64,000 nucleotides of DNA from Talaromyces rugulosus. Taxonomy: Eukaryota; Ascomycota; Eurotiomycetes; Eurotiales; Trichocomaceae. Positions 21,059 through 34,150 of the stretch are shown piece by piece (position 1 is the stretch's first letter; every line of letters starts with the position of its first letter). Below the pieces are notes generated by a model, which was given only the letters and a program-made list of their open reading frames with translations, did no database searches and had not been told where the DNA came from. Where the stretch lies: the NCBI RefSeq assembly GCF_013368755.1, contig NC_049562.1, forward strand, positions 3,038,001 through 3,102,000, written 5' to 3'. A program made the translations under genes and the position numbers.

Positions 21059-24000
21059 ACCCGCCGGGAAAATCAAAAATCAACCTTTTGAAATTCAATG
21101 CTACTGGAAGGCATCCAGGGCTTCGCTATGGCCCCTGGACTCCCCAATATCGACAACCACCCTCTAGACCTAGGGGAGCAGGCGCTAGGTCTGGTGAACC
21201 CTGTAGGGGCCTATATAGGCACCCTAGTGGGAATAGTATTACTAGTGCTTCCTGAGGTAAGTGTAACAGTCCCTTAGAATGAAGACTTTTTATCTAGCCT
21301 AGAAATTAATTTTAAGGAGTTATTTTCTTCTTTAAGCAGTATGTTAAGCTCTTAGAAAGTATCTAAAACTCTAGAGAAAAGACTACAGGAATATAGTTTT
21401 AATAGGATAGAAAGAGTCTCTATGAAGATTTTAATTAGTCTAGCCTATAAGGATATGGAACAGGCCTTATTAGGCCATTTTATAAGCAGTAATAATGTAT
21501 TATATATAAAGATAGCTATTATAAAGGTCTATATAATCTCTCTGGTAGAGGCTATAAAGCAGTGCTTTATAGGTTAATTAAGCACTCTAAAGCGCTATTT
21601 CTTAATCCTAGAAGCTTAATAGATTTCTCTAAATATTCTAAACTATCCTCTAAAGCTCCTATCATTAGAGAACAACTGCTAGGGCCTATGACAGCCTCTG
21701 CCATTTTAAAGGACGATGTTTATAGAGGTCGTCTATGGCCTTTAAGCTAATCTAAATAGGGTCGCTAAGTCTATAGAGCTATGTAGAGCCTTATCTCTGA
21801 TATTAAAACTATCTTTTAGGGTAAAGCCTGCAGTAGGCCTTTAATAGGCTGATATAGTGACTAGCAATATCTAGGAATAGCAAATCGTTATAAAAAAATA
21901 GGTTTACTCTTTAAACTAGCCCTTAAAAGTCTAAATAGACCTAGAGAGCCTAAAGCCTATTTATAGAAGTAATAAAGGAGACTATAGGTTTATATTTAGG
22001 TGTAAAAATGGCTATACTGCCTCTAGAAAGTCTAAAGCTAATATTATTTTATAGCTTAACTGTTATCTAGCCTAGGTAGGCTTTCTGAACTTTACTAGAG
22101 TAATAGACACTAATTACACTGAATTAGGGGCTATTTTAGCTTTATTAGATTAAGAAAGCACTATAGGCTTACTATTACTAGCCTATAAAGACCTATTAGT
22201 AGCTGCCTGTCATCAGATCAACCCTATAGTTATCTCAGTAAAAGCAGACTAATAGTAGCATAAGATTAAGGTATATATAATGTCAATAGCCTGCTATAGT
22301 GTCTTAGGGCTAGGTCTAGCTAGAGAAGAAATTGAATTAAGGGGTATATATATCTTAATAAAAAACCCTATCTGGATTAAGCTAATAATAGTTATCTAGA
22401 CTAATAAGCAGCGTTTCTCTATTATTATTATAATAGTAGAAGGCCTAGATGACGTCTATAGGCTACTTGTCTGAGATGTATGTTTTAGGGGTAACAGGCA
22501 CCCTACCAGTCTCTATTATAAAGTGGATAAAGATATTGTTTATATTTGATACTACAGTATTGACTATCAAACTTATAGAGGCTATAGTACCTGACTATCA
22601 CTCTGCACCATATATACTGGCGCCTATGAAGCCTAAGAGTATATCTATAATATGCTAGACTGTAGGGTCTAAACAGGCCATCTATGCCTGTATACACCTA
22701 CTAAATACGGTAACTATAGGGAGAAGTATCAGGCTGATTCTCTAGGATGTCCCAAGCTTTAGGAGGCCTACCAGCAACTCTATAAGCGCTTTCCTAGTAT
22801 AGAGGTTGTTATGCCCCTTCTTCCCTCTGAATAGACTGAATGGGAAGGTGTTGCTAAGGAGGCTTCTTTTTTAATCACTACCCAGGACGCCCCCCAAGCC
22901 CTAAAGCTTAGGGAGGTTGATGACGCTATAAAAGATGTTTTAAAGACATCATCTCTACTATATTCATCCCTGTGTCTAATACCAACGCCTGGAGCTGTAG
23001 CCCCTATTAATATTGATTATTTAATATAATTGCGGCTATATCTACTCTGTAATCTTAGAGGTTTTAAAAATAGAGATAGAGCAGTAAATAGGTATTATAT
23101 ATCTATAAGAGCCTTATATTACTTATAACTTTTTCTACCTAGACTATCTGCTGTACTGGCTAGGAAGGGAGAAGCAGGATTAACAGGTGCTTATAGCTAT
23201 CCATAAAGACCTTATAGAAGTAGTTAAGGTTAAGAACCACACTGATTTAATAGACTATCTTTATTTACAGGCCCTAGACATATAGAAAGCATTAATAATT
23301 AATAGATATATCTCTCAACGCACTAGAATAGTCAACTGCTATAATATATAGATTAAAGCTAGTTACCAGTGGTAAGAGGCCTTCTCTAGATAATACCAGG
23401 CCATTAAGAACGCAGATTAGGATCTATTTATAGTAGATAGATACCTATTAATAGATGATTTTAATACCTATAGCCCTTTATGGAACCTATTGGCCAAGGG
23501 CCGGGTTAATACTGAGCTCTTAGAACAGCTTATAGAGCGGCACTCACTATATATTAATAACCTACTGGGGGAGGCCACACGCTATAAGAAGATCGAGGGG
23601 GTGTTAATTATTGATTTAGTGTTATCTTCATCAACCCTAGGGCCTCTGCAAGCCTGAGAGATGGATAAGGATAAGCCTATAATATCTGACTATAAGCTTA
23701 TTGTTCTAGCCTAGGAAGCCTTAGAACCCCCCCCAGGAGGAATCTCCAGAGAGATTACTGGATAGCAGATAAAAGCTCTATAGATAAACAAAGAAGCTCT
23801 AAAGCTGGCTATAGTAGCTTGGGCCTTAGAAGCTATAGGCCATCTCTCTTTTAGTGATTAATACACTAAGGAAGACCTTGCTAGAGAGACTAATTGGATA
23901 CAGGATACTCTAACCAGCATACTCAATAGATATGCTAAAGCAGTACAGCTTTATATACGCTCTAAGCAGTGGTAAAAGCTAAAGCTGTGGCAAGCCTAGA

Positions 24001-27000
24001 GCTTATAGGCTATAGTCTATAAGTAGTAGTAGGTCTATATCTGTACTGATATTGAATTCAAAGCTGTAAGAACCACTTATTATTATAAAATAAAGGCAGC
24101 TAAAAGGACCTGCTAGAAAGTCTTTCTTACTGAGAAAGGCCTTAGAGGGAAGGAAGAATGGAAAAAAAGTTCAAATTCTATTAGGAACCTTTTTCCTAAA
24201 GGCCCTAGAAATAGCCTGGAAAAGCTTTCTCTAAAAGATCTTAATAAGTGTTAAATAGCCCTACAGTACACTAAGCTATAGACTAATCCCATCACTCCAG
24301 CATTCCAAGGTCTAGATCTAGAGGCTTCTCCTGCTACTACTATAGCTGATAAAGAAGCTTTAATTAGGGAAATAGTATTTCTTAACGCCCCCTGTAGCTC
24401 CCCTCCTAGGGAGCTGTCAGGTGGACAGGCCTATATGCTTATAATGCTAGAGCAGATACATTAGGCTCTATTTAGTTAGAGCATTAAAAAAGCTTTAGGG
24501 GCTAATAGGCTTAATTTTAAAGTATACTAGCTACTCTGGGTACTAGACTTACCCTGAATTATAGAGATAGCTAGGCAGTGCTTTCGGCTTAGGGTGTATC
24601 TAGGGGTCTAGAAGACTATTAAAGACATTTTACTTCAGAAATCAGAGAAGTCTGATTATATCTAGATGAAAGCCTGGAGGGTGATAAGCTTGTTTAGCTG
24701 CTTAGGCAAAATTGTTAAGAAGCTGGCTGCAGGCCTTATAATAGACTGGTGTAAAGCCTAGGGGGCTTTATACCCTAGATAAATAGAGTACAGGCGGGGC
24801 TGTGGGGCTATTAATATGGTGGCCTACCTCATATAAACAGTACATGAGGAATAGATTCAAAAGCTTCTCACAGGCACTATCTTTATTGATATTATAGGGG
24901 CCTTTAACTATATTAATCTCTATAAGCTTAGTAAGGCTATAGAAGCTGCAGGCCTAAATAATAATCTTATAAGATAGACCTTATCCTTCTTTATAAATAG
25001 AAAGGTCAGCCTTATAATTAATAGTTATAAAGCCTCTGAACAGCTTATTAATTCAGGGCTACTCTAGGGCTTACCAGTCTCTTTAATCCTTTTTTTTATC
25101 TATATCTAAGATATGTTTCAGGCTATGGAACAGTAGGTGTCAGGAATCAAGGCTCTGTCCTATGCCAATAATATAGATCTGGTAGCCTAGGGAAGCTCGG
25201 TCTTTAAGATTTGTAAGCAGCTAGAAGCAGCGGCAAAAGCTGTTATTAAGTAGAGACTAGCAAATAATATTAAATTCAACTCTAAAAAGACAGAGATTAT
25301 CCTATTCTCTAGGGCCACCAACAGAGAATATAAAAATTAGGTCTAGGAAGCTAGGGTGCAGATAAGAGATGCTTTAGTGATATTCTCCCTAACAGCTATC
25401 TAGTAGTTAGGGGTCTTACTAGATCCAAAGCTTACTTTCAAAGCTTACTATAAGTACTGCCTGTAAAAAGATCAAAATACTAAAAGATAAGTACGGGCAC
25501 TGTGCAAGGCCTAAAAGCTCCTCTTAGGCCTGGTATAGCGAATCTAAAAAGCTACTGCACAGTCAGTGGCGCTTTATGGGGCCAAGCTTTGGTGGTATGG
25601 ATAAAAGAACTGCCTAGAAGGACTATAGGATCTAATTAATAATTAGGCCCAGGCAGTTATAGACATGCTGAAGTCTATCCTATTAAGACCGTTTATAAGG
25701 GAGGCAGCTTTAGAACCAGTAGAGGCCCTATTAGATAGTAAATAGCAACAGTATGTCCTAAGACTCCTAGAACTTCCCTAGGGGTATCCAGCAGCAGAAA
25801 TATTTCCTATAATGCTTAGGGAAGAAGACATCTATGTATAGCCTGGAAAGCAGCTGCTAGAAGACCAAGCTTAGGCAATATTAATCTATTAAGGTCCCTG
25901 GAAACTAGGCATAGGCTTGGCCTGCAGGTTACGAGAGGCCTTGACTACTAATCCTTTTTAAGACTTTAAATATATAATAGAGCCTAGTAATAGATCTATA
26001 CTACTAGATTTTAAGATAGACTCCTCTAAAACTATTATATAATTAGCTTCAGACCTCTTAAATAGGATAGGAAATACTGATCTTTATTTAGATAATTCCA
26101 GATTAGATAATTAGTGTGTAGGTGCTGTAGTAACTTATAAACTACTTATTAATCTTTAGAGATTATATCTAGCTTTTCTAGATATAGACTTCAAAGTCTT
26201 TGATATAGAACTAATAAAAGTAGTCAAAGCCCTAGAGTAAATGTTGGTAAAGAATCTTAGAGAGCTAATTAGGATATTTTTTAATACTTAAGCTATTATG
26301 GACAGGCTTTAGTATATCTAGCTAGGCCCTAGCTAAGCCCTGGTGCTGCGAGCATATGATCTAGCTAAGGAACTGTAGGCCACTAGCTGTAGGGTTATTA
26401 TATGCTGGGTGTTAGGCTATAAAAGAGTCCTAGACAACAAAGAGACCAATAAAGCCGCTAAGAAAGCTATAGAGAAGCTCTAAATAGGTAAATATTTAGA
26501 TATCTCATTAGCATATGCTCAACAGGTTTGTACTAAAGTTTATAGAGCTGTTAAGGTTAACTAGCTTATTGTAAAGCTTGTAAAGCGTGTTTAGTAGGCA
26601 AGCTAGGTCTACTATCCCTCTTGGGGATGGAAGCTTGATTTAATATTGGCGAACATCTCTAAGTATCTAGTATGGCGATATTATCAGTTCAAGATTGGCT
26701 ACATACCAATTGGGGCCTATTTGTACTAAATTAAGGCCTGAGACTTCTCTAATTGTTTAGAGTGCTCTAGGAAGACTGAGATAGTAAGATATCTTTTTAT
26801 AAACTGTCGACAGTGGTGCTACTAGTAGGAAAAACTATATGCTGGCTTGGCTGAAGTAGGGGTAAAGGTCCTATAGAATAACAAATAGTGCTCTGAAGCA
26901 TGTTTATTTTAGGATCTAAAGGTCACTACAGCGCTGCTGGCATTTATAGAGGCTATTAGGGAGTGAGAAGATAATTAATAAGCCTAGGAGCAGGTCTATA

Positions 27001-27348
27001 AGACTGATAATTGGGGCATTAAGGCCCTGGATGAGGGAGAGTGAGAGGGAGAAGGATAGTGGACAGAGGCGGCCTGCTATTGTAAACAACACCTAAATGT
27101 TAATGGCTATAAGAAGGGAGTAGTGGTTGTTATTTATTATAAGCCTCTGAATTGTCCTGCGTATATAAGTAGCTTGGGGCGAGGAAAGTATAAGATACCT
27201 TGAAAGCATAGATCCAATGGGGGTAGAGGCACCAGTTTATAGGGGGCAATCTCTATAAGCAGGCCTAATCCACACGAATCGCTGTCTGTCATAGCCTAGG
27301 GCTCGGTATAGACGTTAAATTTGATTAAATAAATAAATAATAAATAAA
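21059..27348 (+). mobile_element. Full-length RIP-ruined LINE, plus strand
   Basis: Begins with ACCCGCCGGG and ends with the TAAA-repeat tail, so it is complete in length. ORF1 (starting ~21098) and ORF2 can be followed by alignment to copy C4, but both are full of stops from C-to-T and G-to-A changes. The first ~130 bp and last ~110 bp are nearly unmutated. The 3' UTR is of the GGCTTGGGGCGAGG subtype, shared with C1, T and C3. No matching target duplication was found. Confidence 0.93.
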
Positions 27349-27720
27349 GGAAATAAAAAAGTTAGAATATTTAGAAAGAGAGAAGGAGAAGAAATAGAAA
27401 CAAAAGGCTGAGCAGCAAAAATCAAATAAGATAATTACTGCTACTATTCAAGAATTTCCTATATTGCCTAATAGCGAGTTTAATTATATCTTTTCTAACT
27501 TTCTTTCTAGTAAAATATTTAAATCTTTTCAGAACAGTTCAAATGTCTAACAGGTTTCTATAAATTATATTTAGGTCTGTATCCTTTCTAGTTAACTAGA
27601 TAAAAAATTCTTTTATTTACTAATTTTCTTTTTAAAATATTTTTAACTTTATATTTATTTTTAGTTACTTTATTATTACTATTTTCTAGATTTTCAGTTA
27701 GTTTCAATAATAAGATATAC
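27349..27720 (+). other. Mutated remnant of an unknown element
   Basis: About 370 bp between two LINEs. One plus-strand frame from ~27355 to 27510 is open for about 50 codons apart from one stop. It reads as a highly charged Lys/Glu/Gln helix followed by a Pro-containing segment, such as is found at the C-terminus of some transposases, but I cannot assign it. It was probably the flank of the LINE parts now at 657 and 27721 before rearrangement. Confidence 0.35.
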
Positions 27721-29379
27721 CGGTGGTTAGGGGTCTTACTAGATCCAAAGCTTACCCTCAAAGCCCACTATAAGTACCGCCTGCAAAAAGGTCAAAATAC
27801 TGAAAGACGAGTGCGGGCACTGTGCAAGGCCCAGGGGCTCCCCCCAGGCCTGGCATGGCGAATCCAAAAGGCCACCGCGCAGTCAGTGGCGCTTTATGGG
27901 GCCGAGCTTTGGTGGCATGGGCAAAAGAACTGCCTAGAAGGACTGCAGGGCCTAATTAATAACCAGGCCCGGGCAGTCACAGGCATGCTGAAGTCCACCC
28001 CATTAGGACCGCTTATAAGGGAGGCAGCTTTGGAACCAGCAGAGGCCCTATTAGATAGTAAACAGCGGCGGTATGCCCTGAGACTCCTAGGACTTCCCCA
28101 GGGGCATCCAGCAGCAGAAATACTCCCCATAACGCTTAGGGAGGGAGACGCCCATGCACAGCCTGGAGAGCAGCCGCTAGAAGACCGAGCTTGGGCAACA
28201 CCAACCCGCCGAGGCCCCTGGAAGCTGGGCATGGGCCTGGCCCGCAGGCTACGAGAGGCCTTGACCGCCGACCCCTCCCAGGGCTTTGAGCGTACAATAG
28301 AGCCTAGTAATAGGTCTATACCACTAGATTTCAGGATAGACTCCCCTGAAACCGCTATGCAATTAGCCTCAGACCCCCTAAGTGGGATAGGGAACACTGA
28401 CCTTTACTCAGACGGTTCCAGGTTAGACGATCAGCGCGTAGGCGCTGCGGTAGCTTATAAGCCACTTATTAGCCCCTGGAGGTCGCGCCTAGCTCCCCTG
28501 GGCGCAGGCTTCGAAGTCTTTGATGCAGAACTAATAGGAGTAGTCGAAGCCCTAGAGTGGGCGCTGGCAGAGAATCTTAGAGGGCCAATTAGGGTGTTTC
28601 TCGATGCTCAAGCCGCTATAGGCAGGCTTCAGCATACCCAGCCAGGCCCTGGCCAAGCCCTGGCGCTGCGGGCACATGATCTAGCCAAGGAACTGCAGGC
28701 CACCGGCCGCAGGGTTACTATATGCTGGGTGCCAGGCCATAAGGGGGTCCCAGGCAACGAAGAGGCCGATAAAGCCGCCAAGAAAGCTGCGGGGAAGCCC
28801 CGAACAGGCAAATACTCGGGCATCTCACTGGCACATGCTCAACGGGCCTGTACCGAAGCTTATAGAGCTGCCAGGGCCAACTGGCTTGCTGCAAAGCTTG
28901 CAAAGCGTGCCCAGCGGGCAAGCCAGGCCTACTATCCCCCCCGGGGATGGAAGCTTGACCCAATGTTGGCGAACACCCCCAAGCACCTAGCGCGGCGATA
29001 TTACCAGTTCAAGACTGGCCACGCACCAATTGGGGCCTATTTGCACCGAATTAAGGCCCGAGACTTCCCTAATTGCTTGGGGTGCTCTAGGGGGACTGAG
29101 ACGGTAAGACACCTTCTTACAAACTGTCGACAGTGGTGCCACCAGCGGGAAAAACTATATGCCGGCTTGGCCGAAGCGGGGGTAAAGGCCCTGCAGGATA
29201 GCGAGCAGTGCCCCGAAGCACGCCTATTCCAGGACCCAAAGGCCACTACAGCGCTGCTGGCGTTTATAGGGGCCATTAGGGAGCGAGAGGATAACCAACA
29301 GGCCTGGGAGCAGGCCTATAAGACTGATAATTGGGGCATTGAGGCCCTGGATGAGGGAGAGCGAGAGGGGGAAGGATAG
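27721..29379 (+). pseudogene. LINE ORF2 C-terminal part (RNase H and finger)
   Basis: An open frame of 552 codons without its own start, in frame with intact ORF2 from the segment after the YADD motif. It holds the full RNase H domain (LYSDGS, FDAELIG, FLDAQAA, GHKGVPGNEEAD) and the C-terminal CX2CX8HX4C finger. The endonuclease and the reverse transcriptase core are missing, so it cannot drive retrotransposition. It differs from C1 at two noted residues (Ser for Gly in IEPGNRS and in KPLIGPW). Confidence 0.88.
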
Positions 29380-29666
29380 CGGGCAGGGGCGGCCCGCTAT
29401 TGTAGGCAACGCCCAAACGTTAGTGGCCATAAGGAGGGGGTAGTGGTTGCCACCCACTATAAGCCCCCGAATCGTCCTGCGCATATAAGTGGCTTGGGGC
29501 GAGGAAAGTGCAAGATACCTTGAAAGCATGGATCCAATGGGGGTAGAGGCACCGGTTTATAGGGGGCAACCCCTATAAGCAGGCCTAATCCACACGAATC
29601 GCTGTCTGTCATAGCCTAGGGCTCGGTATAGACGTTAAATTTGATTAAATAAATAAAATAAATAAA
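27721..29666 (+). mobile_element. Young 5'-truncated LINE, copy T
   Basis: Begins inside ORF2 downstream of the reverse transcriptase active site, corresponding to about 2606 of copy C1, and runs unmutated to the 3' UTR and TAAA tail. The tail abuts segment X at 29667. T and C1 share ~1.95 kb in inverted orientation about 25 kb apart. I infer that the 3' part of T once belonged to the full-length LINE whose 5' part is now in C1. Confidence 0.9.
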
Positions 29667-29680
29667 TATAGCCTTACTAA
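29667..29680. repeat. Split target-site duplication, copy 2 of 2
   Basis: TATAGCCTTACTAA directly after the tail of copy T. It is the exact reverse complement of 6953-6966. The pair shows that an insertion with a 14-bp target duplication once separated X from Y. Confidence 0.75.
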
Positions 29681-32600
29681 GCTTATAAAGATTAATATGG
29701 TCAAAAGCCTTTATAATATTAATAAAAATAATACCTATAAGAAGCCTTTAAGTCTATTCTTTATATATTATTTATATAAAACAGACTACTATATTAATAA
29801 TCCTATAGCCCTGCCTATATTCTATTTATTTAGAATATAAAGCCTTTTAGGCTTTATATTAGTCTGCTATAAGATCTGCAGCCAGCTTCTTAATAACTTT
29901 ATCTAGGCAGCTAAATAAATTTATTACCCTTTAGGCCTTTATCTAGATATAATTAGGCTTTCTTAGCTTCTAAAATAGAATATTTTTAATAGTTTTTTAG
30001 GCTTTTAGATATATCTTAAACCAAAAATACTGTCTAACTATCTCTATAATTTAAGATAAATCTAGTATCTAGAATAACTAATATATTTTAAAATTAAACT
30101 TATTAACCTCTAAAGCTTTTTTAATACTTTAGCTGAATAGAGCCTAATACATCTATTTTAGTATTATAAATATATAAATCTATTTACCTAACAGCTCTTT
30201 AAAAAGGAAACTATAAAAAACATTAAAAAATATTATTTCTCTAATTAAAGCTTTTTTATTAGTTATAATAATAATAGAAAGAGTCTTTAGATCCAAACTT
30301 TAGAGTATTAAAATAGTAGGATTAGTCTATAGTTTAATATATTATAAAGCTATTTAATACCTATTAAGATCTTCTAGAAAAAGCTTTTCTAAGCTATTTT
30401 TAAAGTTTTTAAAAAAAAAGTTCTTAGTAGAATTAGAATTTTTTTTTTACTTTTTCTTCCTCTTAAGACTTTTTTTAATAAAGAAAATCTTTTAATAAAT
30501 CCTTTTAGCTATCTTTATTTTATAGTAATAAACAGTTCTTATAGCCTTAAATTTAATATTAATATAGATATAGATCTATTACTATTTATAGGCTGTAGTT
30601 TATAAATTCTAGGCTTATTATAGCTCTAACTTCTATTACTATTTAGAGTATATATAAAACTATACTATTTTAGTATATTTATTAAGTATACTAGTTAGAA
30701 TATTTTATATTTAATTAGCCTCTCTAATAAAATCTTTCTCAATACATTAATCACTAAAAGAAAAATAGTCTATAGCCTCTAAAACCCAAACTGCTGTAAC
30801 CAGTTTTAAAACTTTCTTATTTACCTACAGAGCTTCTATCTATCATCTAATAATCTCCCCAGAGATTTCTTCTAAAAAAAGTTCTTCTAAGGCTTCCTAA
30901 ATTAAAACAATAAACTTATAGTTAGATATTATAAACTTATCCTTATCCACTTTCCAGACTTATAAAGGCCCTAGAATTAATAAAAATAATATTAAATTAA
31001 TAATTAACATCTCCTTAGTCTTTTTATAATATATAGCCTCTCCTAGTAGATTATTAACATATAATAAATACCACTCTATAAACTATTCTAAAGACTTAGT
31101 ATTAACCTAGCTCTTAGCTAGTAGATTCTATAAAGAGCTATAGATATTAAAATTATCTACTAATAGATATTTATCTACTATAAACAGATCCTAGTCTATA
31201 TCCTTAATAGCTTAATATTATCTAGAAAAGACCTCTTATTATTAATAACTAGCCTTAATCTATATATTATAGTAATTAACTATTCTAGTATATTAAGAGA
31301 TATATTTACTAATTATTAATACTTTCTATATATCTAGAGCCTATAAATAGAGATAGTCTATTAAATCAATACAGTTCTTAATCTTAACTATCTTTATAAG
31401 ATTTTTATAGATAGCTATAAATATCTATTAATCCTATTTTTCTTTCTCTAGCTAGTACAGTAGATAACCTAGATAAAAAAAGTTATAAATAATATAAAGC
31501 TCTTATAGATATATAATACCTATTTACCATTTTATCCCCACTTCTAGAGTCTCTAAGATTATAGAGTAAATATAGCTGCAATTATATTAAATAATTAACA
31601 TTAATAAAGACTGCAGCTTTAAGCGTTAATATTAAATACAGAGATAAGTATAATAAAAATGATATCTTTAAAGCATTTTCTATAGCATCATCAACCTCTC
31701 TAAGCTCTAAAGCTTAGAGGGCGTCCTAGATAGTAATTAAAAAAGAAGCTTCTTTAGTAATATCTTCCTATTTAGTCTATTTAAAGAGAAAAAAAGACAT
31801 AACAATCTCTATATTAAGAAAATATTTATAGAGTTATTAACAAGCTTTCTAAAGCTTAGAACACTCTAAGGAATCAGCTTGATACTTCTCTCCACAGTTA
31901 CTATATTTAGTAGATATATATAGGCATAAATAACCTATTTAGACTCTATAATCTAACATATCATAGATATACTTTTAGACTTTATAGATATCAGCATATA
32001 TAATACAGAGTAGTAGTTAGATACCATAGTTTCTATAAGTTCAATAGCTAATGCTGTAGTATTAAATATAAACAGTGTCTTTATCTACTTTATGATAGAG
32101 GCTGATAGAATATCTATTACCTCTAAAGTATATACCCTAGGCATCTAGACCTTCTATTATTATAATAATAATAGAGAAACACTGTTTATTAGTCTAGATA
32201 GCTGCTATTGGTTTAATCTAAATAGGATTTCTTATTAAAGTGCATATGTTTTTTAATTTAATTTCTTCTCTGGCTAGACCTAGTCCTAAGGTGTTATAGC
32301 AGGCTATTAGTATTATATATATCTTAATTTTATACTACTATTAATCTACTTCCATTAAGATAACTATAAGATTAATCTAGTAGCAAATAACTATTAATAG
32401 ATCTTTATAAATTGGTAATAATAAGTTTACAGTGCTTTCTTAGTCTAATAAAGCTAAGATAATCTCTAATTTAATATAATTAGCGTCTATTACTTTAATG
32501 AAGTTTAAAAAGCTTATCTAGACTAAATAGTAATTAAACTATAAAATAATATCAGCTTTAGACTTTCTAAAGACAGTATAGCTATTTTTATATCTAAATA

Positions 32601-33522
32601 TAAGCCTGTAGTCTTCTTTATTATTTCTATAAATAGGCTTTAGGCTTTCTAGATTTATTTAGACTTTTAAAGGCTAGTTTAGAGAGTAAGTCTATTTTTT
32701 TGTAATAATTTACTACTTTTAAGCATTACTAGCCATTATATCAGCCTATTAAAGGCCTGCTGCGAGCTTCATCCTAGAGAATAGTTTTAATATCAAGAAT
32801 AAAGCTCTGCATGGCTCTATAGACTTAGTAACTCTATTTAGATTAGCTTAGAAGCTATAGATGATCTCTATAAATATTATTCCTTAGAATAATAGAGGCT
32901 GTTATAAGCCCTAATAATTACTTCTTAATAATAAAGACTTTAAAAGATAGTTTAGAGTATTTAAAGAGACCTATTAAGTTTTTAAAATTAAGAAATAATG
33001 CTCTAGAGTACCTAATTAGCCTATAAAATATTACTTTATAGCCTTTATTAAAAAGATTATATAAGTCTTTATAGTAGCTATCTCTATATATAGTATACTA
33101 TTACTATTTATAAAGTAGTTTAATAAAGCTTATTCTATATCCTTATAAACTAGATTAAATAAAGTCTTTATAAAGGCTCTATCAGCTTTATCAGGATTAT
33201 AGTCCTATTATCTCTTCTCTAGAGCTTTAGAGACTTCTTAGAGATGTAGAGGGAGGAATAGTTCCTTAGATTTGATTTTTAGATTAGGCGTAAAGCTCTT
33301 GTTCTAAGGGATCATTATACTGGCTTTAGAGAGCGCTAGCAGTACTATCTCTATTAGAGTGCCTATATAGATACCCTCAGGGTTCACCAGGCCTAGCGCC
33401 TGCCCCCCTAGGTCTAGGGGGGCGTTGTCGATATTGGGGGGTCCTTAGGCCATAGCGAGGCCCTGGACACCGTCAAAAGGCATTGAATTTCAAAAGGTTG
33501 ATTTTTGATTTTCCCGGCGGGT
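29667..33522 (-). mobile_element. RIP-ruined LINE, 5' half (segment X)
   Basis: The minus strand carries the 5' end (33522), ORF1 and the ORF2 endonuclease and early reverse transcriptase region, all heavily mutated. The sequence stops at the same point of ORF2 at which segment Y begins. Loss of a 3' part is not how LINEs are truncated, which supports later breakage. The 5'-most ~150 bp are nearly free of RIP but differ from the other copies by non-RIP changes (for example a GGGGGGCGTTGTCG segment and GACACCGTCAAAAGG), marking a distinct subfamily. Confidence 0.9.
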
Positions 33523-33785
33523 TATAATAGATATTATTTTATAGTAGAATCTATTATTAGATAATATTTTAAAGTAATAAAAAAAGATTATAATATTCTA
33601 GAATTTATATAGATAATTATAGGAAAATTAGATTATAGAGTTATATAACTATTAAAGTAATTAAAATAATTAATATAATAAATATAATAAAGATATTATA
33701 GCTATTTAAATAAAGACTTTAATAGTTATAATAAAGATTTACTATATAAAGATACTTATTTATTAATATATATTTAATTTAATTA

Positions 33786-33972
33786 TGTTTTATTTTTATA
33801 TTAAATTAGATCTATACTTTATCTAGCTTATTAATAAGTTATTTTTAAGTATCTTCTTGTTTATAAAAGATATTTTTTTATTTAATCTTAGTTATTAATA
33901 TCTCTATTTTATTTGGTAGAATATTATTAATAAATATTTATTCTAGTAAAGAATGGTTGATATATTTTAATA
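33786..33972 (+). repeat. 5' LTR of the RIP-ruined gypsy host element
   Basis: 187 bp from TGTTTTATTTTTATA to TATTTTAATA, the RIP form of ACGTTTTGACA, aligned to 17336-17522 and 17686-17874. A ruined gag follows in the same orientation. The ~260 bp between segment X and this LTR is AT-rich and unrecognised. Confidence 0.6.
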
Positions 33973-34150
33973 ATAAAATATCTTAATAAATAAAGATATT
34001 AATAAAGGTATAGTTATTCTTTAAGAATATATTAATAATAGTAGAAAATATTATTACTTTAAGTAGAAATACTGAAATAAATTTTATTAGAGTACTTTAG
34101 TAGTAGTTATAAAAAAGAATTAAATAGCTTAAATAGCTAATTACCTAATA
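33973..34150 (+). pseudogene. Ruined gypsy leader/gag, first part
   Basis: AT-rich sequence after the LTR. It ends in the 13-bp target TAATTACCTAATA, which also opens the continuation at 36720, so the two were contiguous before the LINE at 34151-36719 inserted. No clear motif survives in this short part. Confidence 0.5.
34138..34150. repeat. 13-bp target duplication of LINE 34151-36719 (left)
   Basis: TAATTACCTAATA, repeated exactly at 36720-36732 on the other side of the LINE. Confidence 0.9.
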
